NCBI GenBank assembly: GCA_003661385.1
Contig: QMWA01000015.1
Span: forward strand, 1-17,251
Direction of reading: 5' to 3'
DNA from: Thermoproteota archaeon
Lineage (GTDB): Archaea > Korarchaeota > Korarchaeia > B14-G2
Length of the DNA stretch: 17,251 nt
This document shows, in pieces, positions 7,083-13,704 of the stretch; the first letter of the stretch is position 1, and the number at the start of each line of letters is the position of its first letter. A program made the position numbers and the translations under genes. A model generated the notes under the pieces. It searched no databases. It was not told the origin of the DNA and saw nothing but the letters and a program-made list of their open reading frames with translations.

Positions 7083-8081
7083 TTGGTAAGCATAGAGGAG
7101 CTAGCTGAGCTCGGTAGGAGAGTAGACCCTGTCATAGAGAGGTATGTGGAGAAGGCAGGAGAGTTTAGGAGCTTGCTCCTATACCAGCTTAAGCTAGGCG
7201 GGAAGAGGCTTAGGCCTGCAGTGACCATGCTGAGCTGTGAGGCCTCTGGAGGCAGAGCAGAAGACGCCTTGGTGACAGCAGCCCTGCTCGAGCTGGTACA
7301 CAACTACACCCTTGTCTTAGATGACATAATAGATAGAGCAGACCTGAGGAGGGGGAAGCCTACGGTCAGGAAGAGATATGGTGACAACATAGCGATACTG
7401 ATTGGAATGTACTACAGAGAGATCATTGAGGACATGGTGCTCAGCACACCGAGCCCAGTTGAAGTCAGTAAGGTGGTCTCAGACACCATAAAGATGATAG
7501 CTGACGGAGAGAGGCTTGACATACTCTTCGAGCAAGCAGGGAGAAGCGACCCCTACGTCCTAGAGAACAGGTACCACAGCGTGAGCCTCAGAGACTACAT
7601 AGACATGGTGAGCAAGAAGACTGCAGCCCTCTTCGCAGCATGCTGCAAGCTAGGTGCTATGATGGCTAAAGCTGACACGTCGACCGTGGAGAAGCTGACT
7701 AGATATGGCTGGGAGCTTGGAGTGGTCTTCCAGATAGCAGATGACATCATAGACCTGTTCAGCACTAAGAGCGGTAAGCAGCTTGGTAAGGACATAATAG
7801 AGCATAAGCTGGGTAATGTGTGCATACTAGTTGGCCTAGAGGCGCTGGACGCAGAGGGCAGGCAGCTGGTCCTCGAGAAGCTCAGGAAGGAGAGGGTGGT
7901 ACAGGAGGACATCAAGCAGGTTATATCACTGCTGGAGAAAGCTGGTGCCAGGGAGAAGGCTCTAGAGCTCGGGAGGAAGCACGTGGAGGCCGCCAGAGAG
8001 AGCTTAGCCGAGATCCCAGACAGCAGAGCTAAGAGAACTCTGCTCGAAATCCCGCAGCTAGCGCTCGAGAGGACATACTAG
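7083..8081 (+). CDS. geranylgeranyl diphosphate synthase (polyprenyl synthetase)
   Basis: A 332-residue trans-isoprenyl diphosphate synthase that joins isopentenyl diphosphate units to an allylic primer to make the C20 precursor of archaeal membrane lipids. The first aspartate-rich motif is D80-D81-I-I-D84 followed by LRRGKPT, the second is D220-D221-I-I-D224, and the GGKRLRP diphosphate-binding motif lies near residues 39-45. Tyr75, five residues before the first motif, is a bulky chain-length residue consistent with C15-C20 products. The usual GQxxD motif reads GERLD (142-146), with Glu for Gln. The start is TTG, supported by AGGTG 5 bases upstream and by the usual family N-terminus. Isopentenyl phosphate kinase follows after 8 bases. 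Enzyme class is certain; exact chain length (C20 or C25) is not provable here. Confidence 0.92.
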   Translation: MVSIEELAELGRRVDPVIERYVEKAGEFRSLLLYQLKLGGKRLRPAVTMLSCEASGGRAEDALVTAALLELVHNYTLVLDDIIDRADLRRGKPTVRKRYGDNIAILIGMYYREIIEDMVLSTPSPVEVSKVVSDTIKMIADGERLDILFEQAGRSDPYVLENRYHSVSLRDYIDMVSKKTAALFAACCKLGAMMAKADTSTVEKLTRYGWELGVVFQIADDIIDLFSTKSGKQLGKDIIEHKLGNVCILVGLEALDAEGRQLVLEKLRKERVVQEDIKQVISLLEKAGAREKALELGRKHVEAARESLAEIPDSRAKRTLLEIPQLALERTY

Positions 8082-8089
8082 GGTGGAGA

Positions 8090-8845
8090 ATGGAGACTGT
8101 AGTGGTCAAAGTCGGTGGCTCAGCGATAACATGGAAGAGCAAGGTAAAGGCAGCTAGAGTAGATGCAGTGAAGGCCATTGCAAGAGAGCTGAGAAAGGCA
8201 TCTAGCAAAGCTAGGATCCTACTAGTCCATGGAGCAGGGTCATTTGGACACCCGATAGCTAGAAGGTATGGGATAACAACGTCATCTGGAGGAGCTCATG
8301 GAGTTGCTGAAACCAGGCTGTCGCTGCTGGAGCTAAGCTACATGCTCCTGAAGGAGCTTAACGAGGCTGGGGTGAAAGCCACGCTACTGAGCCCTATGGC
8401 TCTCATGGTAGCTAGAAGGGGAAGGATAGACAAGATATTCACAGAGCCCATAGCAAGGCTCCTAGACCACGGCATAATGCCGGTGCTCCATGGAGATGTC
8501 GTTTCAGACCTTGAAGCATGCTTCACAGTGGTGTCTGGAGACCAGATTGCATGCAGGCTTGCAGTGGAGCTTAAAGCCAGCAGAGTCGTATTTGGAGTCG
8601 ATGTGGACGGGGTTCTAGACGAGAGGGGAGGTGTTGTCAGGGAGCTGAGCTTAAGTAGGCTGTCAGAGTACAGCATGCAGCAAAAAGCCCCCGACGTGAC
8701 TGGGGGGATGGCTGGGAAGCTGATGGAGGCTAAAGCTGCCTTGGAGGCGGGTATACCTGTTGTAGTGGGGAACGCGGTTAAGCCTGGAGTGCTCTCAAAG
8801 ATGATATGTGGGGAGCCTGTCAGGTGTACTCTCGTCACTCTATAG
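8090..8845 (+). CDS. isopentenyl phosphate kinase
   Basis: A 251-residue amino-acid-kinase-fold enzyme that phosphorylates isopentenyl phosphate to isopentenyl diphosphate, the last step of the archaeal variants of the mevalonate pathway. The glycine-rich VVVKVGGSAIT opens the protein, and the HGAGSFGH motif (47-54) contains the diagnostic His54 that binds the substrate phosphate in this family and separates it from glutamate-5-kinase and UMP kinase relatives. GVDVDGVLDE and the DVTGGMAGKLMEA block form the ATP-binding half; the latter includes the conserved TGGM-x-GK. GGTGGAGA precedes the ATG. It lies 8 bases behind GGPP synthase and supplies that enzyme's C5 substrate. Its last 11 bases overlap the convergent DUF35 gene. 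Confidence 0.93.
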   Translation: METVVVKVGGSAITWKSKVKAARVDAVKAIARELRKASSKARILLVHGAGSFGHPIARRYGITTSSGGAHGVAETRLSLLELSYMLLKELNEAGVKATLLSPMALMVARRGRIDKIFTEPIARLLDHGIMPVLHGDVVSDLEACFTVVSGDQIACRLAVELKASRVVFGVDVDGVLDERGGVVRELSLSRLSEYSMQQKAPDVTGGMAGKLMEAKAALEAGIPVVVGNAVKPGVLSKMICGEPVRCTLVTL

Positions 8846-9308
8846 CTGGCTTCCAGTACTTTATGTCGTTTATTGAGCCAACCCTCTCCTCAGGAGGCTT
8901 CCAGACAGCCTTGACCATCATCCCAGGGTAGACCTCATCTGGGCTTGCCTCACCAATCCTGTGTATTAGGCCTCCAGTCACTCCATCGAATGCTATGAAC
9001 GCGATGACTTCAGGGGGATCTAGCTTGTTGCCGTCTGCATCCACTGTAAGGACGGTGAAAGCCTCTATGTAGCCCTCATCTAGGAGCTCAACCCACTCAT
9101 CTAGCTCACTAAAGCAGTGCTCACAGTATATCCTCGGCGGCAGATACGTTAGGTTGCACTTCCTGCACCTAGTTGCCACTATCTTGCCTTCCTTAAGCCC
9201 CCTGAAGAACTTCTCGCCAGCTCTACCGAGCGTGTATATGTAGTCTGTCTCCATGTCACCAAGCCAGTATCTAGCTCTACCTGCCTCAGTTATCTTCTCG
9301 ACTGCCAT
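8835..9308 (-). CDS. zinc-ribbon/OB-fold DUF35 protein, second copy
   Basis: A 157-residue member of the DUF35 acyl-CoA-associated OB-fold family, which in archaea and actinobacteria typically partners thiolases, HMG-CoA synthase or other acyl-CoA enzymes. An N-terminal helix (about 25-45) precedes the rubredoxin-like zinc ribbon with C48, C51, C62 and C65 (CRKC...YCEHC), then an OB-fold beta barrel. The last 23 complete codons before the final two (AVWKPPEERVGSINDIKYWKP core) are identical at DNA level to those of the gene upstream. The ATG at 9308 is preferred over GTG 9314 because GAGGTG lies 5 bases before it and the GTG overlaps the upstream stop. It follows its paralogue directly and so is co-transcribed and translationally coupled. 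No thiolase gene is in the window, so the partner is unknown. Confidence 0.88.
   Translation of the reverse strand: MAVEKITEAGRARYWLGDMETDYIYTLGRAGEKFFRGLKEGKIVATRCRKCNLTYLPPRIYCEHCFSELDEWVELLDEGYIEAFTVLTVDADGNKLDPPEVIAFIAFDGVTGGLIHRIGEASPDEVYPGMMVKAVWKPPEERVGSINDIKYWKPAIE
8847..8915 (-). repeat. 69-base exact repeat, copy A (3' end of second DUF35 gene)
   Basis: Identical base for base to 9323-9391 in direct orientation, offset 476. It covers exactly 23 codons in the same frame in both genes. Flanking sequence on both sides is unrelated or strongly diverged, so the boundaries are sharp. Confidence 0.95.
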
Positions 9309-9310
9309 GC

Positions 9311-9838
9311 TCACACCTCAATTGGCTTCCAGTACTTTATGTCGTTTATTGAGCCAACCCTCTCCTCAGGAGGCTTCCAGACAGCCTTGACTCTGACACC
9401 AAACTTTTCTCCTCGCATCCATGCTGGAAGATCCTCCTTGCTGACCTCACCTATCTTGTGGAGAATCCCAACGTTAGGTGGCGTGTCGTCCAGGTCTATG
9501 ACAGCTACTATGATAGGCTCCTTAAGCCTCTTGGCGTCAGCTGAAAGGTAGGATATCGAGTAGGTAGCTACTCTGCCTGCATCCCTCACATAGACCCACT
9601 CGTCGGTCGGCTTAAAGCACAGCTCACAGTACATCCTAGGAGGCACAAGGATCCTGCCGCACTTGCTGCACTTCCTGCCTATTAGCCTCCCGTTTTTCAG
9701 CTCCTCCAGAAACCTCGTTATAGCTACTCCAGCTGACCAAGCATACCTAGCTTTAGGCCTCCAGAATGTGGTAAGAACCCGCTTCTCTCTGATGTCAGCT
9801 TCCTTCAAGGGGGTACCAGGGTACTTGCTGATCTTCAC
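9311..9838 (-). CDS. zinc-ribbon/OB-fold DUF35 protein, first copy
   Basis: A 175-residue paralogue of the following gene, with a longer N-terminus (about 15 extra residues before the helix). The zinc ribbon cysteines are C57, C60, C71 and C74 (CSKC...YCELC), followed by the OB-fold (WVYVRDAGRVATYSISYLSADAK...) and the shared C-terminal tail ending in YWKPIEV. Outside the tail the two proteins differ at well over half of positions, so the duplication is old. DUF35 proteins shuttle or present acyl-CoA intermediates to thiolase-superfamily partners; having two suggests two different or a heteromeric complex. The start is GTG at 9838 with GGTGG 11 bases upstream and a TATA-like TTTAAG farther upstream, overlapping the lplA stop. 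No other plausible start fits. Confidence 0.88.
   Translation of the reverse strand: MKISKYPGTPLKEADIREKRVLTTFWRPKARYAWSAGVAITRFLEELKNGRLIGRKCSKCGRILVPPRMYCELCFKPTDEWVYVRDAGRVATYSISYLSADAKRLKEPIIVAVIDLDDTPPNVGILHKIGEVSKEDLPAWMRGEKFGVRVKAVWKPPEERVGSINDIKYWKPIEV
9323..9391 (-). repeat. 69-base exact repeat, copy B (3' end of first DUF35 gene)
   Basis: Partner of 8847-8915. All synonymous positions agree, unlike the rest of the two genes. Confidence 0.95.
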
Positions 9839-9876
9839 ACTCAGCTAAACCACCACACACACCCTAGCTGTCATCG

Positions 9877-10677
9877 CTACTTAAACCTTCTACGCTCCAG
9901 GTTCCATTCTCTCGACGAGTACTTCCTCCTCAGCTCACCTGCTCTCCTGAGCTCCCAAAGCGTGAGAGGCCTTCGCTCAAAGCTCACACCCAAGACCTCA
10001 CTGAACCCTGCTACCACGCAGTCAGCTACCTCCCACCTTGAGACAGAGCAGCCTAGGAGCTGGGATATGGAGGATATCCTCGTAGAGAGCTTCTCAGCAG
10101 CCTCCTCCGGTGAGCTAAATGGGTGCTTCAGGACAGTGAACATCTTCACTAGGTCAACTGAGACTAGCAGAGTTCCATGCTGCAGGAAGTAGCCTCCTCT
10201 TATTAGCTGAGCGCTCCCTGATATCTTAGCTGACCCTACTCTTATGTTCGGGCACTCTCTGCTGCTTCCCATCGATACTGATGCCTTGATGCCGAGGAGC
10301 TTTAGCCCAGATGTTATGGACTCTATTATCCTCTGGTACACACCTATGGTGTCGGATGCTCCTATGGACTTGAGGTCAGCTACCACACTGTATGTGAGCT
10401 CGCCAGCTGAGTCGTGGTAGACTGCTCCTCCACCAGTCGGCCTTCTGACAGCCTGTACACCGAGCCTCCTGCAGGCCTCGAGGTCAATGTACTGCTCCAT
10501 GTCCTGGAAGTAGCCTACTGAGGCAGCTGATGGAAGCCACGTGTATAGCCTGAGGGTGTTGGGGGCTAGGCCTCTCATCCTAGCGTCTAGCATAGCCTCG
10601 TCTATAGCCATGTTCAGGTAGGCGTCTCCAGGTGGGCTTACAACAAGCCTCCACTTCAAGACTCTAACCTGTGACAT
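9877..10677 (-). CDS. lplA: lipoate-protein ligase A
   Basis: A 266-residue lipoate/octanoate ligase of the biotin/lipoate A/B protein ligase fold, which attaches lipoate to a lysine of an acceptor protein such as glycine-cleavage H protein or a 2-oxoacid dehydrogenase E2. The signature RRPTGGGAVYHD covers residues 78-89, and the active-site lysine block GSAKISGSAQ has K151; GGYFLQHGTLLVSVDL follows as expected. The C-terminus (about 40 basic residues ending NLERRRFK) replaces the LplA C-terminal domain of bacteria; in archaea that domain is often a separate protein (LplB), which is not in this window. I prefer ATG 10677 to TTG 10695 because it is closer to the conserved start and reduces the overlap with the upstream gene to 14 bases. 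No lipoylated acceptor is encoded here. Confidence 0.9.
   Translation of the reverse strand: MSQVRVLKWRLVVSPPGDAYLNMAIDEAMLDARMRGLAPNTLRLYTWLPSAASVGYFQDMEQYIDLEACRRLGVQAVRRPTGGGAVYHDSAGELTYSVVADLKSIGASDTIGVYQRIIESITSGLKLLGIKASVSMGSSRECPNIRVGSAKISGSAQLIRGGYFLQHGTLLVSVDLVKMFTVLKHPFSSPEEAAEKLSTRISSISQLLGCSVSRWEVADCVVAGFSEVLGVSFERRPLTLWELRRAGELRRKYSSREWNLERRRFK
9881..9887 (-). promoter_or_regulatory. possible TATA box for the DUF35 pair
   Basis: On the minus strand this reads GGTTTAA and is centred about 46 bases before the GTG at 9838. A transcript starting near 9858 would have a leader of about 20 bases containing GGTGG. It overlaps the last codons of lplA. Confidence 0.35.
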
Positions 10678-10993
10678 AGGATAAGGGGCTCTCAAGCCTC
10701 GTTATCTTAAATATGAACACGTCCCCGACAGAAGGCCTACCTAGGTCCTGAAATTCCTCCATTGAAAGCGATATGATCACGTCTGGGAGCTCAGGTGTCC
10801 TGTCGAGCTCTATGGGGAGGCCCATCGCCCTGAAAACCTGAGCTGTGGCTCTGGCGACGCTTCTAGCAACCTCCTCTTCCTCACTTGAGTAGTAGCGCTC
10901 CTCACTCTCCCTGAACTCCTTGAGTGCAAGCTCCACCCTATTGCCGAGAGACTTCACATTAATGACAGCGTATCTCTTCTCTATGCTAGCCAT
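10664..10993 (-). CDS. small hypothetical protein, weak resemblance to arcadin-1
   Basis: A 109-residue protein, cytoplasmic, without cysteines or membrane segments. An N-terminal strand pair (YAVINVKSLGNRVELALKEF) is followed by an acidic linker (SEERYYSSEEEEV), an amphipathic helix (VARSVARATAQVFRAMG) and a C-terminal block VIISLSMEEFQDLGRPSVGDVFIFKI. Length and the LxxEEFxxLGRPxVGD ending remind me of the arcadin-1 accessory protein of the crenactin cytoskeleton, but I cannot confirm this and no crenactin gene is nearby. The ATG at 10993 is chosen over GTG 11002 because GAAGGTG lies 6 bases before it. It has its own TATA box inside the end of the upstream gene and overlaps lplA by 14 bases, so the two are probably co-transcribed. 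Confidence 0.7.
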   Translation of the reverse strand: MASIEKRYAVINVKSLGNRVELALKEFRESEERYYSSEEEEVARSVARATAQVFRAMGLPIELDRTPELPDVIISLSMEEFQDLGRPSVGDVFIFKITRLESPLSYVTG

Positions 10994-11023
10994 CACGTAC
11001 ACCTTCTAGATGGGTTCTCTAGC

Positions 11024-11869
11024 TCAGCTTATAAGCTTCCTCAAAGCCGCAGCTATCCTCCTATCCACCCTCCATGCGCCCTTCTCCATGTCTATAACCT
11101 CGAAGTAGGTTTGCTTGTGGTCTGCTATGTTATAGAGCCAGGGGAGTACGTTCTCCCAAAGCTGCCTAGCTGAAGTCCTGAACATGAAGAAGCTCACGAC
11201 CTCGCTCTCCGTGAAGTCGAAGCTTGAGCTGGGTTCAAGCCTCACACCGACGTCGATCAGGAAGACTATCAGGGAATTCGCTGTCCTAGGGACTGCGATC
11301 CCCCCTCTTCCCAGGGGGTATGCTTTCGCAGCTCCAACCCCACTGCTAGGCTCTCCTCTCACAGCTGCCTCCGCTAAGGCAGCTAAGCCTCTAGCCCATA
11401 GGCCGCCTGCCAGCACCTCAGATGCGAGCTGAGCGCTAGATGGAAGCCTTGACCCCGGGAGGCTGCTGACGTGAAGATACGCTACTGGCCCCTCTCTTAC
11501 CAGCTCAGCCACGCCTAGGTCTACTGCAAGGCCTATGGACCCCGTTATCTGCCGAATTCCTCTGCTCTTGACTTCCTTCATGACATCTGCTACTGCTATC
11601 TTACCCCTAGCCTTGTGAGCTATCAGTGCTTGAGCCACCTCGTAGACTGTCCTCGTGTTCTTGAAGACAGCCAGCACGCTGCCTATGCTTTGGAGTACAC
11701 GCAGATAGGGGTCTGCCTCAGGGGGCTCTAGGCTTGTTGCAGCAGCCCACAGCTCCTTTAGAGCGCGGTGGACTGCTGGAGCGCTGCAGGTCGAGCAAAG
11801 GTATTTCTCACCAGGCTCCAGCTCAATCCCACAGAGCAGGCACCTCTTCTCTGGGAGAAGTGCAGCCAT
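11024..11869 (-). CDS. zinc-ribbon hypothetical protein, possible winged helix
   Basis: A 281-residue protein I cannot assign to a named family. The N-terminus has a CLLCG...CSTC zinc ribbon (two CxxC pairs 13 residues apart, about residues 10-27). The next 100 residues are helical, with TVYEVAQALIAHKARGKIAVADVMKEVKSRGIRQITGSIGLAVDLGVAELVREG reading like a winged-helix domain (recognition helix RQITGSIGLAVDLG, wing AELVREGPVAYL). The C-terminal third contains a strand-rich FIDVGVRLEP-like part and a tryptophan-containing helix (QLWENVLPWLYNIADHKQ). A DNA-binding or regulatory role is possible by these features only. ATG 11869 is favoured over GTG 11878, because GGTG lies 6 bases before it. 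It is divergent from the acyl-CoA ligase gene across a 132-base gap that holds a promoter for each. Confidence 0.7.
   Translation of the reverse strand: MAALLPEKRCLLCGIELEPGEKYLCSTCSAPAVHRALKELWAAATSLEPPEADPYLRVLQSIGSVLAVFKNTRTVYEVAQALIAHKARGKIAVADVMKEVKSRGIRQITGSIGLAVDLGVAELVREGPVAYLHVSSLPGSRLPSSAQLASEVLAGGLWARGLAALAEAAVRGEPSSGVGAAKAYPLGRGGIAVPRTANSLIVFLIDVGVRLEPSSSFDFTESEVVSFFMFRTSARQLWENVLPWLYNIADHKQTYFEVIDMEKGAWRVDRRIAAALRKLIS
11028..11035 (-). promoter_or_regulatory. TATA box in a 12-base palindrome
   Basis: The palindrome AGCTTATAAGCT (11026-11037) contains CTTATAAG centred about 39 bases upstream of the ATG at 10993. It overlaps the last codons of the upstream zinc-ribbon gene and would give a leader of about 12 bases containing the GAAGGTG ribosome binding site. 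Confidence 0.5.
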
Positions 11870-11900
11870 CAGGTACACCGTATCATGTACCGTGAACTTA

Positions 11901-11910
11901 GTATTAAGTA
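11901..11910 (-). promoter_or_regulatory. possible TATA box for the zinc-ribbon gene
   Basis: The minus strand reads TACTTAATAC, centred about 36 bases before the ATG at 11869, giving a predicted leader of about 10 bases that includes GGTG. Confidence 0.4.
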
Positions 11911-11964
11911 TTGTGTACGCTCATCGAGTGTATGCTTCGGGGAAGCTGTAGAGCTGCGAGCAAC

Positions 11965-11973
11965 TTTTTTATT
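11965..11973 (+). promoter_or_regulatory. TATA box for the acyl-CoA ligase gene
   Basis: TTTTTTATT is centred about 33 bases before the ATG at 12002. The alternative in-frame ATG at 11981 is only 8 bases behind it and would not be in the transcript. Confidence 0.5.
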
Positions 11974-12001
11974 CAGCGCCATGGGGCTGCCTGGGATAAG
12001 T

Positions 12002-13681
12002 ATGTCACATGTTGAGAGGCCATGGTTCAAGTTTTATCCTGAAAAGGTTCCTAAGAGCATAGAGTACCCGAGGAAGACACTGCACCAGGTGCTTCGAGAG
12101 ACTGCTAAGAGGCTACCCGACAAGGCTGCGCTGATCTACTTCGGGAAGAAGGTTACATTTAGGGAGCTAGATGAGCTAAGCGACAGGTTTGCCGCCGCGC
12201 TAGCTGACATGGGTGTAGGGAAGGGAGATAAGGTAGCGATAATGCTCCCTAACTGCCCCCAGTTCGTGATAGCATACTACGGGGCGCTGAAGGCTGGAGC
12301 AATCAATGTCCCATTAAACCCCCTGTACACGCCTAGGGAGGTAGAGTATGCTGTGAACAACTCTGAAGCGAAGGTCATTGTTGTACTCGACCAGACTTAC
12401 AATAAGGTCAAGGAGGTCAAAGACAGAACCAGGCTTGAGCACGTGATATACACTAGCGTAGTGGACTTCATGCCTCCGCTCATCAAGTTCTTAGCCAGGG
12501 TCTTCAAGGGGCTGAAGCCTCTGAAGATACCTGAGGCAACCAGCTTCCTAGAGCTCCTCGGGAAGTACCCGCCTAAGCCACCTGAGGTCGATGTTAAGCC
12601 AGACGACCTAGCGATGCTCCTTTACACGGGAGGCACTACAGGCGTGCCTAAGGGGGTTATGCTCACGCACTTCAACCTGCTAAGCAATGCAGTCCAGACC
12701 TGCACAGTCGGGTTCATAGAGGAGGACTCGATTGCCCTCGGGGTGCTTCCGTTCTTCCACTCGTATGGGCTCACAACCGTGCTGAACTCATCTATATACA
12801 AGGGTATTACAGCTGTAATCCTGCCTAGGTTCTCGCCTGAAGATGTCTTTAAGGCTATCAAGAAGTACAAGCCTACGCACTTCCCTGGAGTGCCCACAAT
12901 GTACATTGCTTTGCTGAACCACCCTGCATTAAGCAAGTACAGGGAGCACATGAGGAGCATAAGGTTCTGCATATCGGGAGCAGCTCCGCTTCCACTTGAG
13001 ATAGCTAAGAAGTGGAGGGAGGTCACTGGAGGCATGATAGTAGAGGGCTATGGGCTGTCTGAGGCGAGCCCAGTGACGCACGTTAACCCGCTTGATGACA
13101 TAAAGAAGGTGAAGTTCGGCTCGATAGGCGTGCCAGTCCCGGATACGGACGCTAAGATAGTGGACTTGGAGACCGGTGAGAAGGAGCTGCCTCCAGGTGA
13201 AGTCGGAGAGCTTGTGGTGAAGGGCCCTCAGGTGGGCTTAGGCTACTGGAAGATGCCCGAGGAGACTGAGGAGACCTTCAGAGAAGGCTGGCTTTACACA
13301 GGTGACATAGCTAAGATGGATGAGGACGGCTACTTCTACATAGTAGACAGGAAGAAGGACATGATAAATGTGGGTGGCTTGAAGGCTTGGCCTAGGGAGA
13401 TAGAGGAGGTCCTCTACCAGCACCCTGCAGTCAAGCTGGCTGCTGTAGTCGGTGTTCCAGACGAGTTCTATGGTGAAGTGCCTAAGGCCTTCATAGTGCT
13501 TAGGGACGAGTACAAGGGCAAGGTCAAGCCAGGGGAGATAATAGACTTCTGCAAGGAGAGGCTGGCCAAGTACAAGGTGCCGAAGCACATAGAGTTCAGA
13601 GACGAGCTGCCAACCACGCTAGTCGGGAAGGTGCTCAGGAGAGTGCTAAAGGAGGAGGAGCTGAAGAAGAGGGAAAGCTAA
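12002..13681 (+). CDS. acyl-CoA synthetase (AMP-forming), long-chain fatty acid-CoA ligase-like
   Basis: A 559-residue ANL-superfamily enzyme that activates a carboxylic acid to an acyl-adenylate and then to the CoA thioester. The P-loop LLYTGGTTGVPKG covers residues 206-218; the VEGYGLSEASPVTH (A5) motif follows; GWLYTGD (429-435) gives the ribose-binding Asp435; the DRKKDMINVGGLKAWPREIE hinge comes next; and the catalytic lysine is K543 (GKVLRR). All core motifs are intact. The frame stays open upstream to 11768, but the start is ATG 12002: the family usually opens with RPWFKFYPEKVPK, and the TATA box at 11965-11973 excludes earlier starts. The sequence is closest in style to FadD-type long/medium-chain ligases; aromatic acids cannot be excluded. 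It stands 23 bases before the dehydratase/reductase subunit genes and may supply their acyl-CoA substrate. Confidence 0.92.
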   Translation: MSHVERPWFKFYPEKVPKSIEYPRKTLHQVLRETAKRLPDKAALIYFGKKVTFRELDELSDRFAAALADMGVGKGDKVAIMLPNCPQFVIAYYGALKAGAINVPLNPLYTPREVEYAVNNSEAKVIVVLDQTYNKVKEVKDRTRLEHVIYTSVVDFMPPLIKFLARVFKGLKPLKIPEATSFLELLGKYPPKPPEVDVKPDDLAMLLYTGGTTGVPKGVMLTHFNLLSNAVQTCTVGFIEEDSIALGVLPFFHSYGLTTVLNSSIYKGITAVILPRFSPEDVFKAIKKYKPTHFPGVPTMYIALLNHPALSKYREHMRSIRFCISGAAPLPLEIAKKWREVTGGMIVEGYGLSEASPVTHVNPLDDIKKVKFGSIGVPVPDTDAKIVDLETGEKELPPGEVGELVVKGPQVGLGYWKMPEETEETFREGWLYTGDIAKMDEDGYFYIVDRKKDMINVGGLKAWPREIEEVLYQHPAVKLAAVVGVPDEFYGEVPKAFIVLRDEYKGKVKPGEIIDFCKERLAKYKVPKHIEFRDELPTTLVGKVLRRVLKEEELKKRES

Positions 13682-13704
13682 CCCCCTATTTTTGGCTGGT
13701 TGCA

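Noticed and set aside
8338-8838. Long open frame on the minus strand inside isopentenyl phosphate kinase.
   Set aside because: The translation is serine/threonine/proline-rich without any motif, a typical antisense shadow; the plus-strand frame has all kinase motifs.
11768-12001. A 5' extension of the acyl-CoA ligase frame by 78 codons.
   Set aside because: It runs over the start of the divergent zinc-ribbon gene and its promoter, has no family similarity, and lies upstream of the TATA box at 11965-11973.
13682-13704. T-run (TTTTT at 13689-13693) as a terminator after the acyl-CoA ligase gene.
   Set aside because: Only five T residues with no stem; the next gene follows closely on the same strand, so read-through is more likely.
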